DNA of 64,000 bases from Ceratorhiza oryzae-sativae (taxonomy: Eukaryota; Basidiomycota; Agaricomycetes; Cantharellales; Ceratobasidiaceae). The DNA is taken from contig JARWMV010000238.1 of NCBI GenBank assembly GCA_030998015.1, forward strand, positions 372,001 to 436,000, written 5' to 3'. The first letter of the stretch is position 1. The number at the start of each line of letters is the position of its first letter. Made by a program: the position numbers and the translations under genes. The notes under the pieces were generated by a model. It was not told where the DNA came from, ran no database searches, and saw only the letters and a program-made list of their open reading frames with translations. Shown one piece after another: positions 1 through 9,779 of this stretch.

Positions 1-2686
1 CAGCGAGTGGGATCGGCGTCAGATCCGCAACACTAAATTACAGATTAGTTAACGATAATGATATATTAGCAGCTCATACGCACCTGAGGACCTTTTCGGA
101 TGAAGCAAGGCCTAGAACAGCCAGGTCCACATTCTCCAAAAATTCCACGACAGCCATAAGGTTGATTAAACAAAAGCTCTCCTCGCCTCCAACCGAGCGG
201 GAACGGAACCGTTGGACATATAGCAAATGTGAAACCAGCTGACTTGGGTTGGCTTTGACGACTGCATAAATCATCACTGGCAACAAAATGTCTGATGAAA
301 CAGCAGCAGGCTGAGTCAGGATAGAAGGTGCCGGAGATGAAGAAGCAGCCTCGCGATCAGCTGGAAGGGCATCGCCTGGAGTGACTGAAGGTGATGTGTT
401 TTTGGATTGCTGACCCGATGTTAACTGCCGAGCTCGACCAACTGGAGAGCCTGGCGCGCTTAACGGGTCTATCACGGGCGCAGGTGGCTCCATTTGAACT
501 GCGGAAGGCTCAGAATCTGGCGACATAACAATCTCGGGGGTTGGTTGAGGCGATGTGGCAGCGGGCTCTTTGAATGTTGAAACTGTCGGCGTTTTCTCCT
601 CTGCCATCTCGTTCTCGGACTTCAGCCTAAGTGGGGGTAGACGGGACAGGCCCTCTAAACAATGAATATCAGCTTAAAAGCAACAAGGGCGGAGATAGAG
701 TTCGCTCGCCAGCGACGATTCGGTTTGCATTTACAAATACTGCAGCTTTCTCGGCAGGGGAGCGGCAATTAATATCACTGAGATGTTGAAGCTCTAGTAC
801 TAGTGAGATGCTTATCGTGTCTATTTTTTAAACACGCACCTTTCCCGCATTGTTTAATGACATCTTCTACGCCTTTCTCTGCTGCCGGAGGGACATCTAA
901 ACCAAGGTGGCCCATACATAAATCAAGCATGTTAAGGGAAGCAATCTGGCTGGACAGCGCGTCGTCGTGCGAGGCATCATCCGAGGTAGACGGACGGAAG
1001 AACCTGTAGACAATTTAGCATAATCACGATCGCACACTCTGTCTTCAGTACGGCCACTTACCTCTCGTAGAACAATGAGCAGACTACCTTTTCCACCTTT
1101 TCCATTACTTCCCGCATCTTCCTATCTTTCTCCTCGTTGTCCTCACGTTTCGCATTCGCCGCAGCCTTCTCGTCCACACCTGGATCTTCTTTGCGTCTTC
1201 CGACGGAGCTGCTTCCTGCTCCAAAATAGGCAAATAAATCTTCCTCCATCAGACTAAAGAAATGCTGGACCGAGTCTGATGCGGCTTGGGGCGAGCTCAT
1301 ATCGGGCCGGGGTGTCTGGTTGCCACCGCCGGACAGGTGACGAGACGCCTTTGGTACAGGCAATAGCGGATTCACAAACGAAGTCACGCGCTCCTTAACC
1401 CAGCTGGGGACACCGTTCGTGCTAAAAGCCGCTTTTATTTCTCCCTTTATAGCTCGTGTTGCCTCTTTCGCGACGCTAGAGCGAGAGATCCATCGGTCAA
1501 CCACATAAGCTGAGACGATCGGTCCTTCGGATGTGGATAGATCAATCGATGAGCGCGCTGAGCCTCCATCATTGGGTGGGGCAAGAGGAGCTGGGGTAAC
1601 ATTTGCAAGTGGAGGTGTTGGTGCTGGAGTGTTTCGTGCTGATCCGAACAGCGAAGCGAAGGGATTCAGGCGGCTAGCCGCTGAAGGCGCTGGGGGATTC
1701 GGAGCTCGGGTTTGTTGTGGTGATCCAGCAGTGCCAGGACGTGCTGGGAGAGGAGGAGGGTGGACGGGGCGAGGTAGCAGTGGCAAAGACAAAGTTTGGC
1801 CCAAGACTTGAACCGAAGGATAAGGTGGACTAGGTGAAGGGGATAAGAGAGCCGGAAGGGGTGAAAGAGATGCGAGAGCATTTGTGCGGGTCGCGATAGA
1901 GAGCAGTGGCTTGAAATTGATCGATGCGGTGTTCATTAAACTTCGGAAGGTAAGGGTTGAGCTACGGAATGTATCGTAAGAAAGCGCACTGACAAGGGCA
2001 AAAAGGTCAGCAAACCTTTCTAAGACGCCACGTATACCAGAAACAGTAACGATGGGCGTCGTGGTCTGGCTTGGAGGGTTGCATAGTCCCAGGTGGTCCC
2101 GCATAAATTCGGGATCGATTACGAGATTACTCGGGGCCACCTCTGCTGGAAGTAGGAGAGTAGCCTGGAAGATACATTAATCAATCTTGGTGCGCAAGGT
2201 AAGTAAGGGACCAACCTGTCCCTTGGTAATTAAGTTCCATATCTCATCCCAGTCCGCACGTTCAGAGTCCGGAAATGGTGCGCTGGACCCCAGCCTCTCA
2301 AGTATGGCCCATCCGACGGATTCATTATTAATTCCGATGGTCTGAGCTTCGGCCTTGAGGTTTTGAAGCTGTAAACGACCTGTAACCCCGGACGAGTTGG
2401 TGGAGGCTTGGAACGAGGGGTTAGATGTTGAGTTTGAGATAGATATGGTAGGCTGGGGTGGCGTGCTCGCTGCTGGTGTGGGCGCGGATGCGCTGGGCTG
2501 TGTTCGGTGACGTGGCGTGTAAGGGACATAGCGAGTAGGCTGAGGCTCCTGTTCCAGTTGTGTGGCTGGAGGTGAGAGAAGAGGATGAGTCGTTAGGCTT
2601 TCATGTGAGGGAGATCTTTGCATCGGCAGAGTCGACGCTTTCCCAAGCGATCCGACAGAGAGGGGAGGATTATTATTTCCGGACAT
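1..2686 (-). CDS. VPS9-domain Rab5-type GEF (Muk1/Vps9-like), 3' end beyond window
   Basis: Likely nucleotide-exchange factor for Rab5/Vps21 GTPases in endosomal traffic. Exons on the minus strand: 2686-2216, 2164-1062, 1003-840, 793-710, 654-84 and 32-1, about 808 codons with the end outside the window. The first ~330 residues hold a Ser/Pro-rich leader and a helical region; a long low-complexity Pro/Ser linker follows. The VPS9 core is then unmistakable: an F-Y-E-R-F-F-R-P helix, a D-D-A-S-H-D-D-A-L segment, N-C-R-S-P-A-E-K, the G-L-S-R-L-P-P motif after the fourth intron, and the closing V-M-I-Y-A-V-V-K-A-N-P with V-E-F-L-E-N. An acidic/Pro-rich insert separates G-L-S-R-L-P-P from that last helix. 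The intron at 655-709 has a GC donor; with it the reading frame joins exactly at the conserved E-G-L-S-R-L-P. The domain call is strong; Muk1 versus Vps9 identity is inference. Confidence 0.85.
655..709 (-). other. GC-AG intron in the VPS9 gene
   Basis: A 55-nt intron with donor GCGAGC and acceptor TTTAG. No GT donor nearby keeps the frame, whereas this junction restores the conserved VPS9 sequence A-E-G-L-S-R-L-P. Confidence 0.8.
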
Positions 2687-2988
2687 GGCAGCTTCAGAGC
2701 AGGAGGGTCTAGTGGTCTTTATGACATACGATAGGCCGAAAACACGATGGACGCGAATTCAAGAGTCTAGACTTGGAAAACCGAAATCAAGTTTAACGCA
2801 CTCAGTTCTCAAATCAGCAGAGGTCACCAGGTGGCATCAACGAGGTGCTATCGTCGATGGGTGGTATTCAGTTGAAAGCTTGCTAAACCAAATGACGTTC
2901 ACACTGATTTAGCGCTGGGCTTTTAATCCAAGTCTTTATTTTGGTCTTCTCCACAGCGCCCCACCACCTTGCCTGTGATACTCCTGTA

Positions 2989-4229
2989 ATGCCAACAGCA
3001 CACCCTGCGCTAGGAGGCTCGGCCCAATATGCTGGCCCAGCACCCAGCCATATGACCCCCAGGACTCCCAGAACGCCGAAAACCCCTGATGAATATGGGA
3101 ACCTAGTCAAGAGGGCTGGGTTTTCAAGTCGTCAGCCAAGGACACGGGAGGAACGAACGAAGGGTCTGATGGACCGGGTCAGAAGAAATGATGCCAAAAG
3201 GAAGAATGGGAACACCTTTGACCTGCCGCCTCTTTTCGACGGTAAGACCGATTTTCTGTGACAACTTGACGTCCGATGAGTCTAACTAGTGCCCAGATAT
3301 ATCTCGAGCAAATGAACTGGTCAGACTTCGGGAAACTTATGGAACCTATCCAATGGACAGGTTTGTGTGTCAAGAATCGCATTTTTATGTCACACTAACT
3401 CCGTAGATTCAGCTTAGAGACACTCAAAGCTCTGGGTCGCTCGGAAGAAGCTGAAGAGACCCTTATCGATTATTCCAAAATCGCTCAGGAGCGTCAAGCC
3501 ATCTATAAAAATGGCCTCCGTCGTATGGCTGAAAAAATGCGACGGGAACGTATCCAAGATGCCTATGTAGATGCCCTGGTTGGTTTTGAGGAGGGGGAAT
3601 GGCCCGAACGGCCCATCCCCTCAGCTAGCAGCAAATCGAATAAACTTGGACAAAACGTGAATGAACATGGGGCCCCAATGACACCGATGGTATGTCGGTC
3701 GATTTTCACTGCAACTATGTATAAAACCAGTGCTTTTCAGGCGATACTAGAGCATGAGCTTCAAGTACTTAAGAGTCGTCACGATGACATCCGAGAGCGC
3801 CTCGACTATGCTCATTCTAAAACGATGATAGCGATCAGAGGCGTAGGTAAAACCCAACAAAAGCTCGCCGAACAAGAAGCTCTCCGCAGGGCCGAGGCGC
3901 TCGATAAAATGCCAACATCATATCTGGCCTGGAAAGCACTCGATGAAGCCCGTCAAGTGCGCGTCGGGCGGTTTCTTCAGCTTCCGGATGAACACAAAGA
4001 TGCGGAAGCGGAGAGGAGGCAATGGAATAGGGAAGATGCCATGGCCCTTTACCAAGTATACAAGAATGAGGTGTGTCCTAGTGCCTCCATTCCCGATACT
4101 ACGACTTATCCTTTTCGTCTTCAGCCTGAATTTCAAGCCGAATTAAGTAGTTTGCTGTCCAAGCGTGTGACGACTGACCCTCGGAAACGGCCGACCGCCC
4201 TGAACCCGCCTAGTGCTACACCTCCATAG
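2989..4229 (+). CDS. Unknown charged, probably coiled-coil protein
   Basis: I do not recognise the family. The first in-frame ATG is at 2989; the frame is open upstream but without an ATG. Introns are placed at 3242-3296 and 3361-3406, where stops force them, and at 3690-3740 and 4071-4124. The last two are 51 and 54 nt, have GTATGT/TTCAG and GTGTGT/TTCAG borders and no stop, so they could be read through. The N-terminus is rich in Thr-Pro repeats (T-P-R-T-P-R-T-P-K-T-P). The rest is strongly charged and helical, with stretches such as R-R-M-A-E-K-M-R-R-E-R and a Q-K-L-A-E-Q-E-A-L-R-R-A-E-A region. It lies head-to-head with the VPS9 gene across about 300 bp (2687-2988). No membrane segment or signal peptide is visible. 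The gene is well supported; the function is unknown. Confidence 0.65.
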
Positions 4230-4335
4230 CCTTCACGCCAATTGCAAGCGCTGCACTGGCCCGATTATTCATTGCATTATGCTGTGACTATCATTATTGC
4301 ATCGTATAATATACCCTTTATCCTTTGGCTAAACC

Positions 4336-5220
4336 TCACATCAAGGAAGATATCCTATGCTCTTTGCCGACCTTCCGCTTACAACCATTTGCGACCCAGA
4401 TTCCACATAAATCTACCCCAAGCTCCCAGCTCCACACGGCTCTTATCTCTTTCCCCCTTGACTGCTCCTCTAATCCTTCAGCAACCAGTCTTGCCGGCAA
4501 TGTACCCATTGTATAATGCAAGACCCAGAAATCTTCAACCCGGAATATCAGTTTACGAAGGTGGTGCATAGCTCTCATCGCGACGACACCAAGCTGGATT
4601 AGCGTTCTGAAATCTATCAACCCTGTGACTTCGAACACCAGGGTGTGCAGCGCCGGACAGTTGCTCAAGCTACACTCCAGGGTGTCTACAGACAAGAGCG
4701 AGTTGATTAGGTGAAGGGTGCGGAGGGAGGGCATTGGGTGCGTAAGAACCGGGAGATTTGAAACCGTAAGATGGCTGCACGAAACCCCAACCCATTGGAC
4801 ATTTGTGGTATGTCCGCTTATTGCGAATCGCCGAAGATTTGGGATAAACGGTACCACAAGAGTCTCGACGTTCGCTGTTCGACCCTTGGTATTCGGTGAG
4901 CTCAACTCAGCATTACCGATCCAAAGATTCACCACGCGTCTCGCCAAATGCGAATTACGGCTTATCGTGCGCAGAAAGCATGAAACCCGACAAGTGAACA
5001 AAAGCACAACCGTATGATAGAGATGGTTGACCGTAAGGCAATAGGAGTCCCGATTCAGCGCGCAAAGCGAGGCAAGCAGCTGCGAACGGCCAGAATTGAT
5101 TTTGTAGGGGTGGAGAGGTATTATGGCGAAGTTCAATATGATGGTGAGGATCTCAGGAGGCATCACGGTCCGAGGTTTCTTGGGACCTGCTGGACATTGC
5201 AGAATTGTCTTGATTGGCAT
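4336..5220 (-). CDS. F-box-like protein, cluster member 1
   Basis: Single-exon gene of about 294 codons, the distal member of five tandem paralogues on this strand. An F-box-like start (M-P-P-E-I-L-T-I-I-L-N-F) is followed by a conserved block: short helices, L-Y-H-T-V-V-L, and the family signature V-V-N-L-W-I-G. A leucine-rich region follows in which hydrophobic strands (L-R-R-F-A-I, L-R-T-L-H-L-I, L-H-T-L-V-F-E-V) recur every 25-30 residues, as in LRR-type substrate-binding tails. F-box proteins normally recruit substrates to SCF ubiquitin ligases through Skp1. That role is inferred here, since the F-box is short and divergent. The start at 5220 is chosen because it lies just before the F-box; a second ATG at 5163 is equally possible. 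The last ~50 residues do not resemble the paralogues, so the 3' end may be altered or spliced. Confidence 0.6.
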   Translation of the reverse strand: MPIKTILQCPAGPKKPRTVMPPEILTIILNFAIIPLHPYKINSGRSQLLASLCALNRDSYCLTVNHLYHTVVLLFTCRVSCFLRTISRNSHLARRVVNLWIGNAELSSPNTKGRTANVETLVVPFIPNLRRFAISGHTTNVQWVGVSCSHLTVSNLPVLTHPMPSLRTLHLINSLLSVDTLECSLSNCPALHTLVFEVTGLIDFRTLIQLGVVAMRAMHHLRKLIFRVEDFWVLHYTMGTLPARLVAEGLEEQSRGKEIRAVWSWELGVDLCGIWVANGCKRKVGKEHRISSLM

Positions 5221-5681
5221 TATGCGAGAGGGGTAACCTAATGAACGTGGTGTGCACAAAATGTTGTAAGTTTCTAGTTGGGAGAGCACTCTACAGGAAA
5301 CATACGATATGGTATTTAGCTGGCAAACCAAGGTGAGGTGGTTCAAACCTGAAAAAAATGTGTACGTCACAGCAAGGACGTCCAGACCCGCCGCGTGTTT
5401 TCGCTGCACCAGGCCAGAATTGGTCATTTTACATGTGCTGTATGCAGATCTATTCTGGTGTGGTGAGGTCTGGCCGCGACGGGGTTAAGCCTGCCCTTTT
5501 TGCTCAAGAATATCGCCGATTCCCGACAATGAATGACTTCCCGTAACGGCTAAAACTAAGGCTAAGCTGCTCCAAAGCTGGAGAGATCACGACGCGGAGT
5601 AATCAGACATTTGTATATTATAATGTCACCCAGACTTTAGCTTAGCGTAGCCTAGATCTAGCTCTTACGGGAAGTCACCCA
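5221..5681. other. Spacer between F-box genes 1 and 2
   Basis: About 460 bp without a recognisable gene. Short open frames here show no family resemblance. It presumably holds the promoter of F-box gene 1 and the 3' region of gene 2. Confidence 0.4.
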
Positions 5682-6560
5682 TTAATCTAAGGATCCGCAT
5701 GATGGGCACCAGTCGTCAATGGGACAGGAAAAGTTGAGCTCACCTGCCATCCTAAACACGATATTCAACCACTCGTTGTATAGCAACTCTTCATACTCCT
5801 CCCACACCTTTTCGCAAATAACAATCTTTGAGTTCGCCTCTAAAGTCTTTTTCATCCCCGTTTTCATCATCGCCCCTACGTTTTGATTTACGAACATCTT
5901 GAGTTTAACCAAGTTATTCAGTCGTTGTTGGAGCGACATAATAGTTCGAGCACAAATCACAGATACAGTTGCATCTGCGTAAGAGTTTGAGGGTACGCTC
6001 ATGGAAACCTGCCGAATATTGAGAAACCTCGATAGTATGGCATTCACGCAGTGGTGGCTGGGAAGGCCATATATGTGTACTGATTCAATTTGGCGAAGGA
6101 AAGGCGTGATGGGTGGTGTGAGCTCGTTATCTGTGCTGAGATAAGTTACTGCGGGCGATTCTGCGATAAGAGATATGTAGGCGTAGGGCAAAGCCACTCG
6201 TTTGAGGTTCTTCGCCCCCTGAAGAATATTCCTAATTTGAGCGTCGACAAATCCGAATGGATACTGTGAGTCGTCAAACGGTTGCAACGTAGCGGTCGCA
6301 ATCCAGAGGCTACCAATATATTTAGCCATAAATGGCGAAGTTTCCAGAGTACTGCGGAACAAGCAAGTTGTGTGGATAGTGCTTAGCACTACAATCGAGT
6401 AAGCTGACTTGATAAGGCTGTCGTATATCGTACGACTTAGCAAGAGAGCCCGGGTTAGCCACAAAGCCCGAGACTCCCATGTTTTGGTGATAAAATTTTG
6501 TTCTAGTATGAGTAAAATTATCTCGAAGGGCAGAGACATCTTTATTGCTGCGTCAGACAT
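5682..6560 (-). CDS. F-box-like protein, cluster member 2
   Basis: Single-exon paralogue, about 292 codons from the ATG at 6560, which lies directly before the F-box-like L-P-F-E-I-I-L-L-I-L-E-Q. The open frame runs up to another ATG at 6758. That would add ~66 very hydrophobic residues (I-F-G-L-L-I-P and L-I-V-L-I-L-L) forming one or two membrane spans, a leader no other member has; I favour the shorter form. The family core is present: S-R-T-I-Y-D-S-L, S-I-V-V-L, the I-G-S-L-W-I-A signature, L-K-R-V-A-L-P, and E-S-V-H-I-Y-G-L-P, a motif shared with members 4 and 5. The C-terminus is longer than in members 3-5 and ends with a Cys pair. A role as SCF substrate receptor is inferred from the fold only. 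Confidence 0.65.
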   Translation of the reverse strand: MSDAAIKMSLPFEIILLILEQNFITKTWESRALWLTRALLLSRTIYDSLIKSAYSIVVLSTIHTTCLFRSTLETSPFMAKYIGSLWIATATLQPFDDSQYPFGFVDAQIRNILQGAKNLKRVALPYAYISLIAESPAVTYLSTDNELTPPITPFLRQIESVHIYGLPSHHCVNAILSRFLNIRQVSMSVPSNSYADATVSVICARTIMSLQQRLNNLVKLKMFVNQNVGAMMKTGMKKTLEANSKIVICEKVWEEYEELLYNEWLNIVFRMAGELNFSCPIDDWCPSCGSLD

Positions 6561-6814
6561 GATCGTGAGATCGGGTGCCTGTTTCGGCACCAGCGCTTGA
6601 GAGTTGGTCCCTGCTAGTTCCAAGCAAAGTAAACACAACCAATCTATCATATTCAAAAGTATCAGAACAATGAGCATCGAAAGGATCCAGCGTGGAATAA
6701 GCAATCCAAAGATTGATAAGAACAAAAGTCTGAATCCTACGAGAATTGAATGATACATCTAAAACGCAGCCTCATTCGTCCAATGTCCAAGCAGAAGCTC
6801 TATCGAGTCCATGT

Positions 6815-7573
6815 TCAGCCTTGTAACCAGCGATCATACGTTGTTCTTTCCTCGTTGAGCGACGTATCAACCATGCTGATTGCCACTGATGTGCTCTTAA
6901 TCTTCATTTCTCCTACGCAAGCCTCGTTGCTTGAGTGAGCTGGCACTTTGATGACAAGCTCGGTGATGCATGTCGGCTTTTCTCCAACAATAGCTACAAG
7001 AGCCATAACCCAAAGACCCGTGGATATCTCTAGTTCTCCTTGCTCCTTCTCTGGGGGAACGGTCACGAAAATCCGCTGGAGATTCTTCAACTGGTCTGGG
7101 ATGCCGTACAGGAAAAACGCTCGCTTGGGCATACTGTGAACGCACAAGGTGTGTAAATGAGGGAGGAAGGACTCTTGCTTGAGCTTGATTGGATTCCTGC
7201 TCTGGGGGAGCTTGGGGATTGATAAACGCTGCAAGTTTGGGGTGTATATCGATAACAATTTAAGCGACAGGCCAGCTTCATTCGTCAAGGCGTCTGAGGT
7301 GGACGCGCTAATCCAAAGATTGCATACGAGCCTTCCAAGGTGCGGACTTAACCGAATGGTATGAAGGAAAAGCGCAGCCTGAGTGGGGGTTTTCAAGGAC
7401 ACCGTTCGATAAAAGACGTGCAGAAGCCGATTGTACAGTTCTCGGTTGACGAGAAGAAGCTGGTGTTGTTTTAGAAGAACCGACTCCCATGTGTCAATTG
7501 AAAAAATCAATTCTACAATGTTGAGCAGTATCTCCAGAGGTAGGGCTGTTTGTGAACGTGAAGCGAGAGTCAT
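6815..7573 (-). CDS. F-box-like protein, cluster member 3
   Basis: Single-exon gene of about 252 codons; the first true ATG is at 7573. It opens with a clear F-box-like helix (L-P-L-E-I-L-L-N-I-V-E-L) after ten residues. It then shows L-L-V-N-R-E-L-Y-N-R-L, the F-Y-R-T-V-S-L block, the V-C-N-L-W-I-S signature and L-Q-R-L-S-I-P, all at the same spacing as in its neighbours. The C-terminal half has four or five leucine-rich strands. It lies 254 bp from the stop of member 2 to the ATG of member 3, with no terminator or repeat visible between them. The paralogues have diverged widely outside the motifs, pointing to an old, fast-evolving tandem family. The substrate is unknown. Confidence 0.7.
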   Translation of the reverse strand: MTLASRSQTALPLEILLNIVELIFSIDTWESVLLKQHQLLLVNRELYNRLLHVFYRTVSLKTPTQAALFLHTIRLSPHLGRLVCNLWISASTSDALTNEAGLSLKLLSIYTPNLQRLSIPKLPQSRNPIKLKQESFLPHLHTLCVHSMPKRAFFLYGIPDQLKNLQRIFVTVPPEKEQGELEISTGLWVMALVAIVGEKPTCITELVIKVPAHSSNEACVGEMKIKSTSVAISMVDTSLNEERTTYDRWLQG

Positions 7574-7732
7574 GGTTGTTCGGTTCAGGCCTATAAACAC
7601 TTAGGTAAATATGACCCCACTGTCATGCCGAGCGCCAGTTTAAGTGAACCAATAAAAGGGGCAACGCAATATCCCACTTCGATAATATATAATTTTGTAC
7701 ATCGGAATAAAGAAAGCGTGCAATACGATGCT

Positions 7733-8563
7733 TTACGAGACCCTACATTTTCTCGCCCATTCCTCAGCAGGACTTTCAACCGGGCCCTCGCCTTCAAGTC
7801 TGGCTTGTATCGTTATATGGGGAAAACTACCCTCCATTTCAGCCAGCTCTCCGTTCAACCAAGCCTCCAGCCCCGGTGGGACTACCAAATCCAGCTTCAA
7901 CTTCATCTCTTCGCACGTCATGAGATCGCGTATGAAACGCGCGACAGCTCCGGGCGGACATGGTCTCCTAAACTCGCATACGACGCGCCGAAGGCCTGTG
8001 GCCGCTGAACGCCGCAAGAGATCAGACTGAATGAGCCCGTATATATGTAGAGTATTCATTTCGCCGGGCAAATCCGTTAAACCGCGCCCGTTCACAGTAA
8101 GATGATTGAGCGGAACTTCACCCAGCCCGATGGGATAGAATGCGACAGGTAGTGCTAGCCTTCTTATGTTCTTCGTCATGTCTAGTATTCTCTTGACCGC
8201 GCAAGGAATCCAGCCTACTTGATGGATAAACGCCTCGAGACGTGGTGTACCAATCCATAGGTTTTGGACTAGACTGGCAATGTTTGCGGAATTGACAAGC
8301 AGCAAACGAAATTTCGCCACGGCGCGGGACGAGGAAAGAATAACGGTTCGGTAGACTAGCTTTAAGATCAATGCGTGTATGACTCGGTTCAATGTGATGA
8401 GATGAATGGGAATAGTTATGTTATTATCGTTCCCTCGCGCTTCATGAGATAATTGAACTAGGGTATGCTCGATAATAGCCCAGATGAGTTCGAGCGGGAG
8501 ATGCGGTGTACTGGGAGTTGGGGCGGTGGGCCATGGCGCGTGAGGCAAGAGACTTGTTGGCAT
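7733..8563 (-). CDS. F-box-like protein, cluster member 4
   Basis: Single-exon gene of about 276 codons with a single good ATG at 8563. An N-terminal F-box-like helix (L-P-L-E-L-I-W-A-I-I-E-H) is followed by L-N-R-V-I-H-A-L, L-V-Y-R-T-V-I-L, V-Q-N-L-W-I-G, R-R-L-A-L-P and M-N-T-L-H-I-Y-G-L. These match members 2 and 5 position by position. The tail is Glu- and Pro-rich. No signal peptide or membrane span is seen. Its frame is intact from ATG to stop, so it may well be expressed. A function as an SCF adaptor or an orphan LRR-like binding protein is inference from the family. Confidence 0.7.
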   Translation of the reverse strand: MPTSLLPHAPWPTAPTPSTPHLPLELIWAIIEHTLVQLSHEARGNDNNITIPIHLITLNRVIHALILKLVYRTVILSSSRAVAKFRLLLVNSANIASLVQNLWIGTPRLEAFIHQVGWIPCAVKRILDMTKNIRRLALPVAFYPIGLGEVPLNHLTVNGRGLTDLPGEMNTLHIYGLIQSDLLRRSAATGLRRVVCEFRRPCPPGAVARFIRDLMTCEEMKLKLDLVVPPGLEAWLNGELAEMEGSFPHITIQARLEGEGPVESPAEEWARKCRVS

Positions 8564-8787
8564 CGTATGTGATGGGGTGATGGGAACTCGACTTGCGATA
8601 TATGTAATGTATCACTAAACCAGTGCTAGCGATGAGTAAGGCACGATTTGGGTACAGGGGTAGAAACCGAAGCTGGAGTTATGAATTTGACGGAGGTTGA
8701 CACAGGGTGACATATCGTGCCTATTCGATGAGTAACCTGGTAGCGCCGATGATAAGTAACGCATAGAATCCCCAATGAAGATTGCGT

Positions 8788-9582
8788 TTATGATCCTTTG
8801 TTAGATTCTTGGAACCATATCTCGCACGGAGAGCCTTCTTCAAACGACAAGTATCTGGTAGATATTCTATCACTGTGCTTCTTGTCAATGTTGCTGAGCA
8901 AGAGGTTCTTGAGAGATAAGATTACTCTCTTCGACGACGCAAATTCGATCGTGAGCAGCGAGGGTATCCGCGCAAGTAAGGTTTCGGCGCTTTGCGCTGC
9001 AGGAGTTAGGTGGGTGTGAGAACCGTATGGAATGGTGCATGTTACGAATCTTAGATTCGGACAGTGGGATATAATTATCTCCACTCGAGTCGGCCAGAGT
9101 GGACCGTAGACATGGATGGTATCCAACGCTGGGAGCCCAGGAGTAGAAGACGGAAAGATATCCTCCGACACGGTAAGGTGCTTTAAAGGAGGTAGCCCTC
9201 CTGGCGTTGAGAATCGGGGGAAATATTCGGACGGTAGAGCCAAGCGTTGGAGATTAGGAACCAGTGCCAAAATGCGCATAATAGTGTTCGATGAGGATCC
9301 GAGCTGGTAAGGGAAAGTCTCAAAACTAGAGGTTGCTACCCATAGATTTGTAGTTAGCTCGGCTAGCCGAGCGGAAGACCCGATAGCTTCCATGAATTTA
9401 TTCGTCATGCGAGAAGATCGAAGGACGGCCGTCCTGTACAATTGCTGGGATACTGCAGCATAAGTCGCCCGGTTTGTAGCCAAGAGCCCATAGAGTCGTG
9501 ATCTGCTCTCAAGTCGAGCGGATGCCAGGGAATAGTCGACAATAATTAGAATTATCTCCGGCGGGAGCTCAAACTGCCCCAT
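8788..9582 (-). CDS. F-box-like protein, cluster member 5
   Basis: Single-exon gene of about 264 codons, the most proximal and cleanest member. The F-box-like segment L-P-P-E-I-I-L-I-I-V-D-Y begins at residue 5. Then come L-L-A-T-N-R-A-T-Y, L-Y-R-T-A-V-L-R, the L-T-T-N-L-W-V-A signature, L-Q-R-L-A-L-P, L-K-H-L-T-V and the D-T-I-H-V-Y-G-P motif. Leucine-rich strands continue to the end. It is divergent with the kinesin gene across a 197-bp spacer that carries a CACGTG site and a TATA-like box. Conservation of the order F-box, Y-R-T, N-L-W, leucine strands in all five members makes common descent secure. Biochemical function is not shown. Confidence 0.7.
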   Translation of the reverse strand: MGQFELPPEIILIIVDYSLASARLESRSRLYGLLATNRATYAAVSQQLYRTAVLRSSRMTNKFMEAIGSSARLAELTTNLWVATSSFETFPYQLGSSSNTIMRILALVPNLQRLALPSEYFPRFSTPGGLPPLKHLTVSEDIFPSSTPGLPALDTIHVYGPLWPTRVEIIISHCPNLRFVTCTIPYGSHTHLTPAAQSAETLLARIPSLLTIEFASSKRVILSLKNLLLSNIDKKHSDRISTRYLSFEEGSPCEIWFQESNKGS

Positions 9583-9779
9583 ACTGTATGGCTGTGTGCT
9601 CGTTTCGGTATGGCTATACCTATAAAATGTGGATCCAAAGTCACGTGGGTGTAGGTACGCGGTCAGGTGATCTGTCAGTGAGAGACAAGCGCCACCGCGA
9701 TGGCAGCAACACGCGTAGGTCGCTTCTAGCTGGTTTCCTGAACATCGCCTGAATTGGTTACTAGTCCCGCCTTCCGACC
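9583..9779. promoter_or_regulatory. Divergent promoter, F-box 5 / kinesin-14
   Basis: A 197-bp spacer between two ATGs pointing apart. It contains TATAAAA at 9621-9627 and TCACGTGG at 9641-9648, a CACGTG core of the type bound by bHLH factors. Which gene each element serves cannot be told from sequence. Confidence 0.5.
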
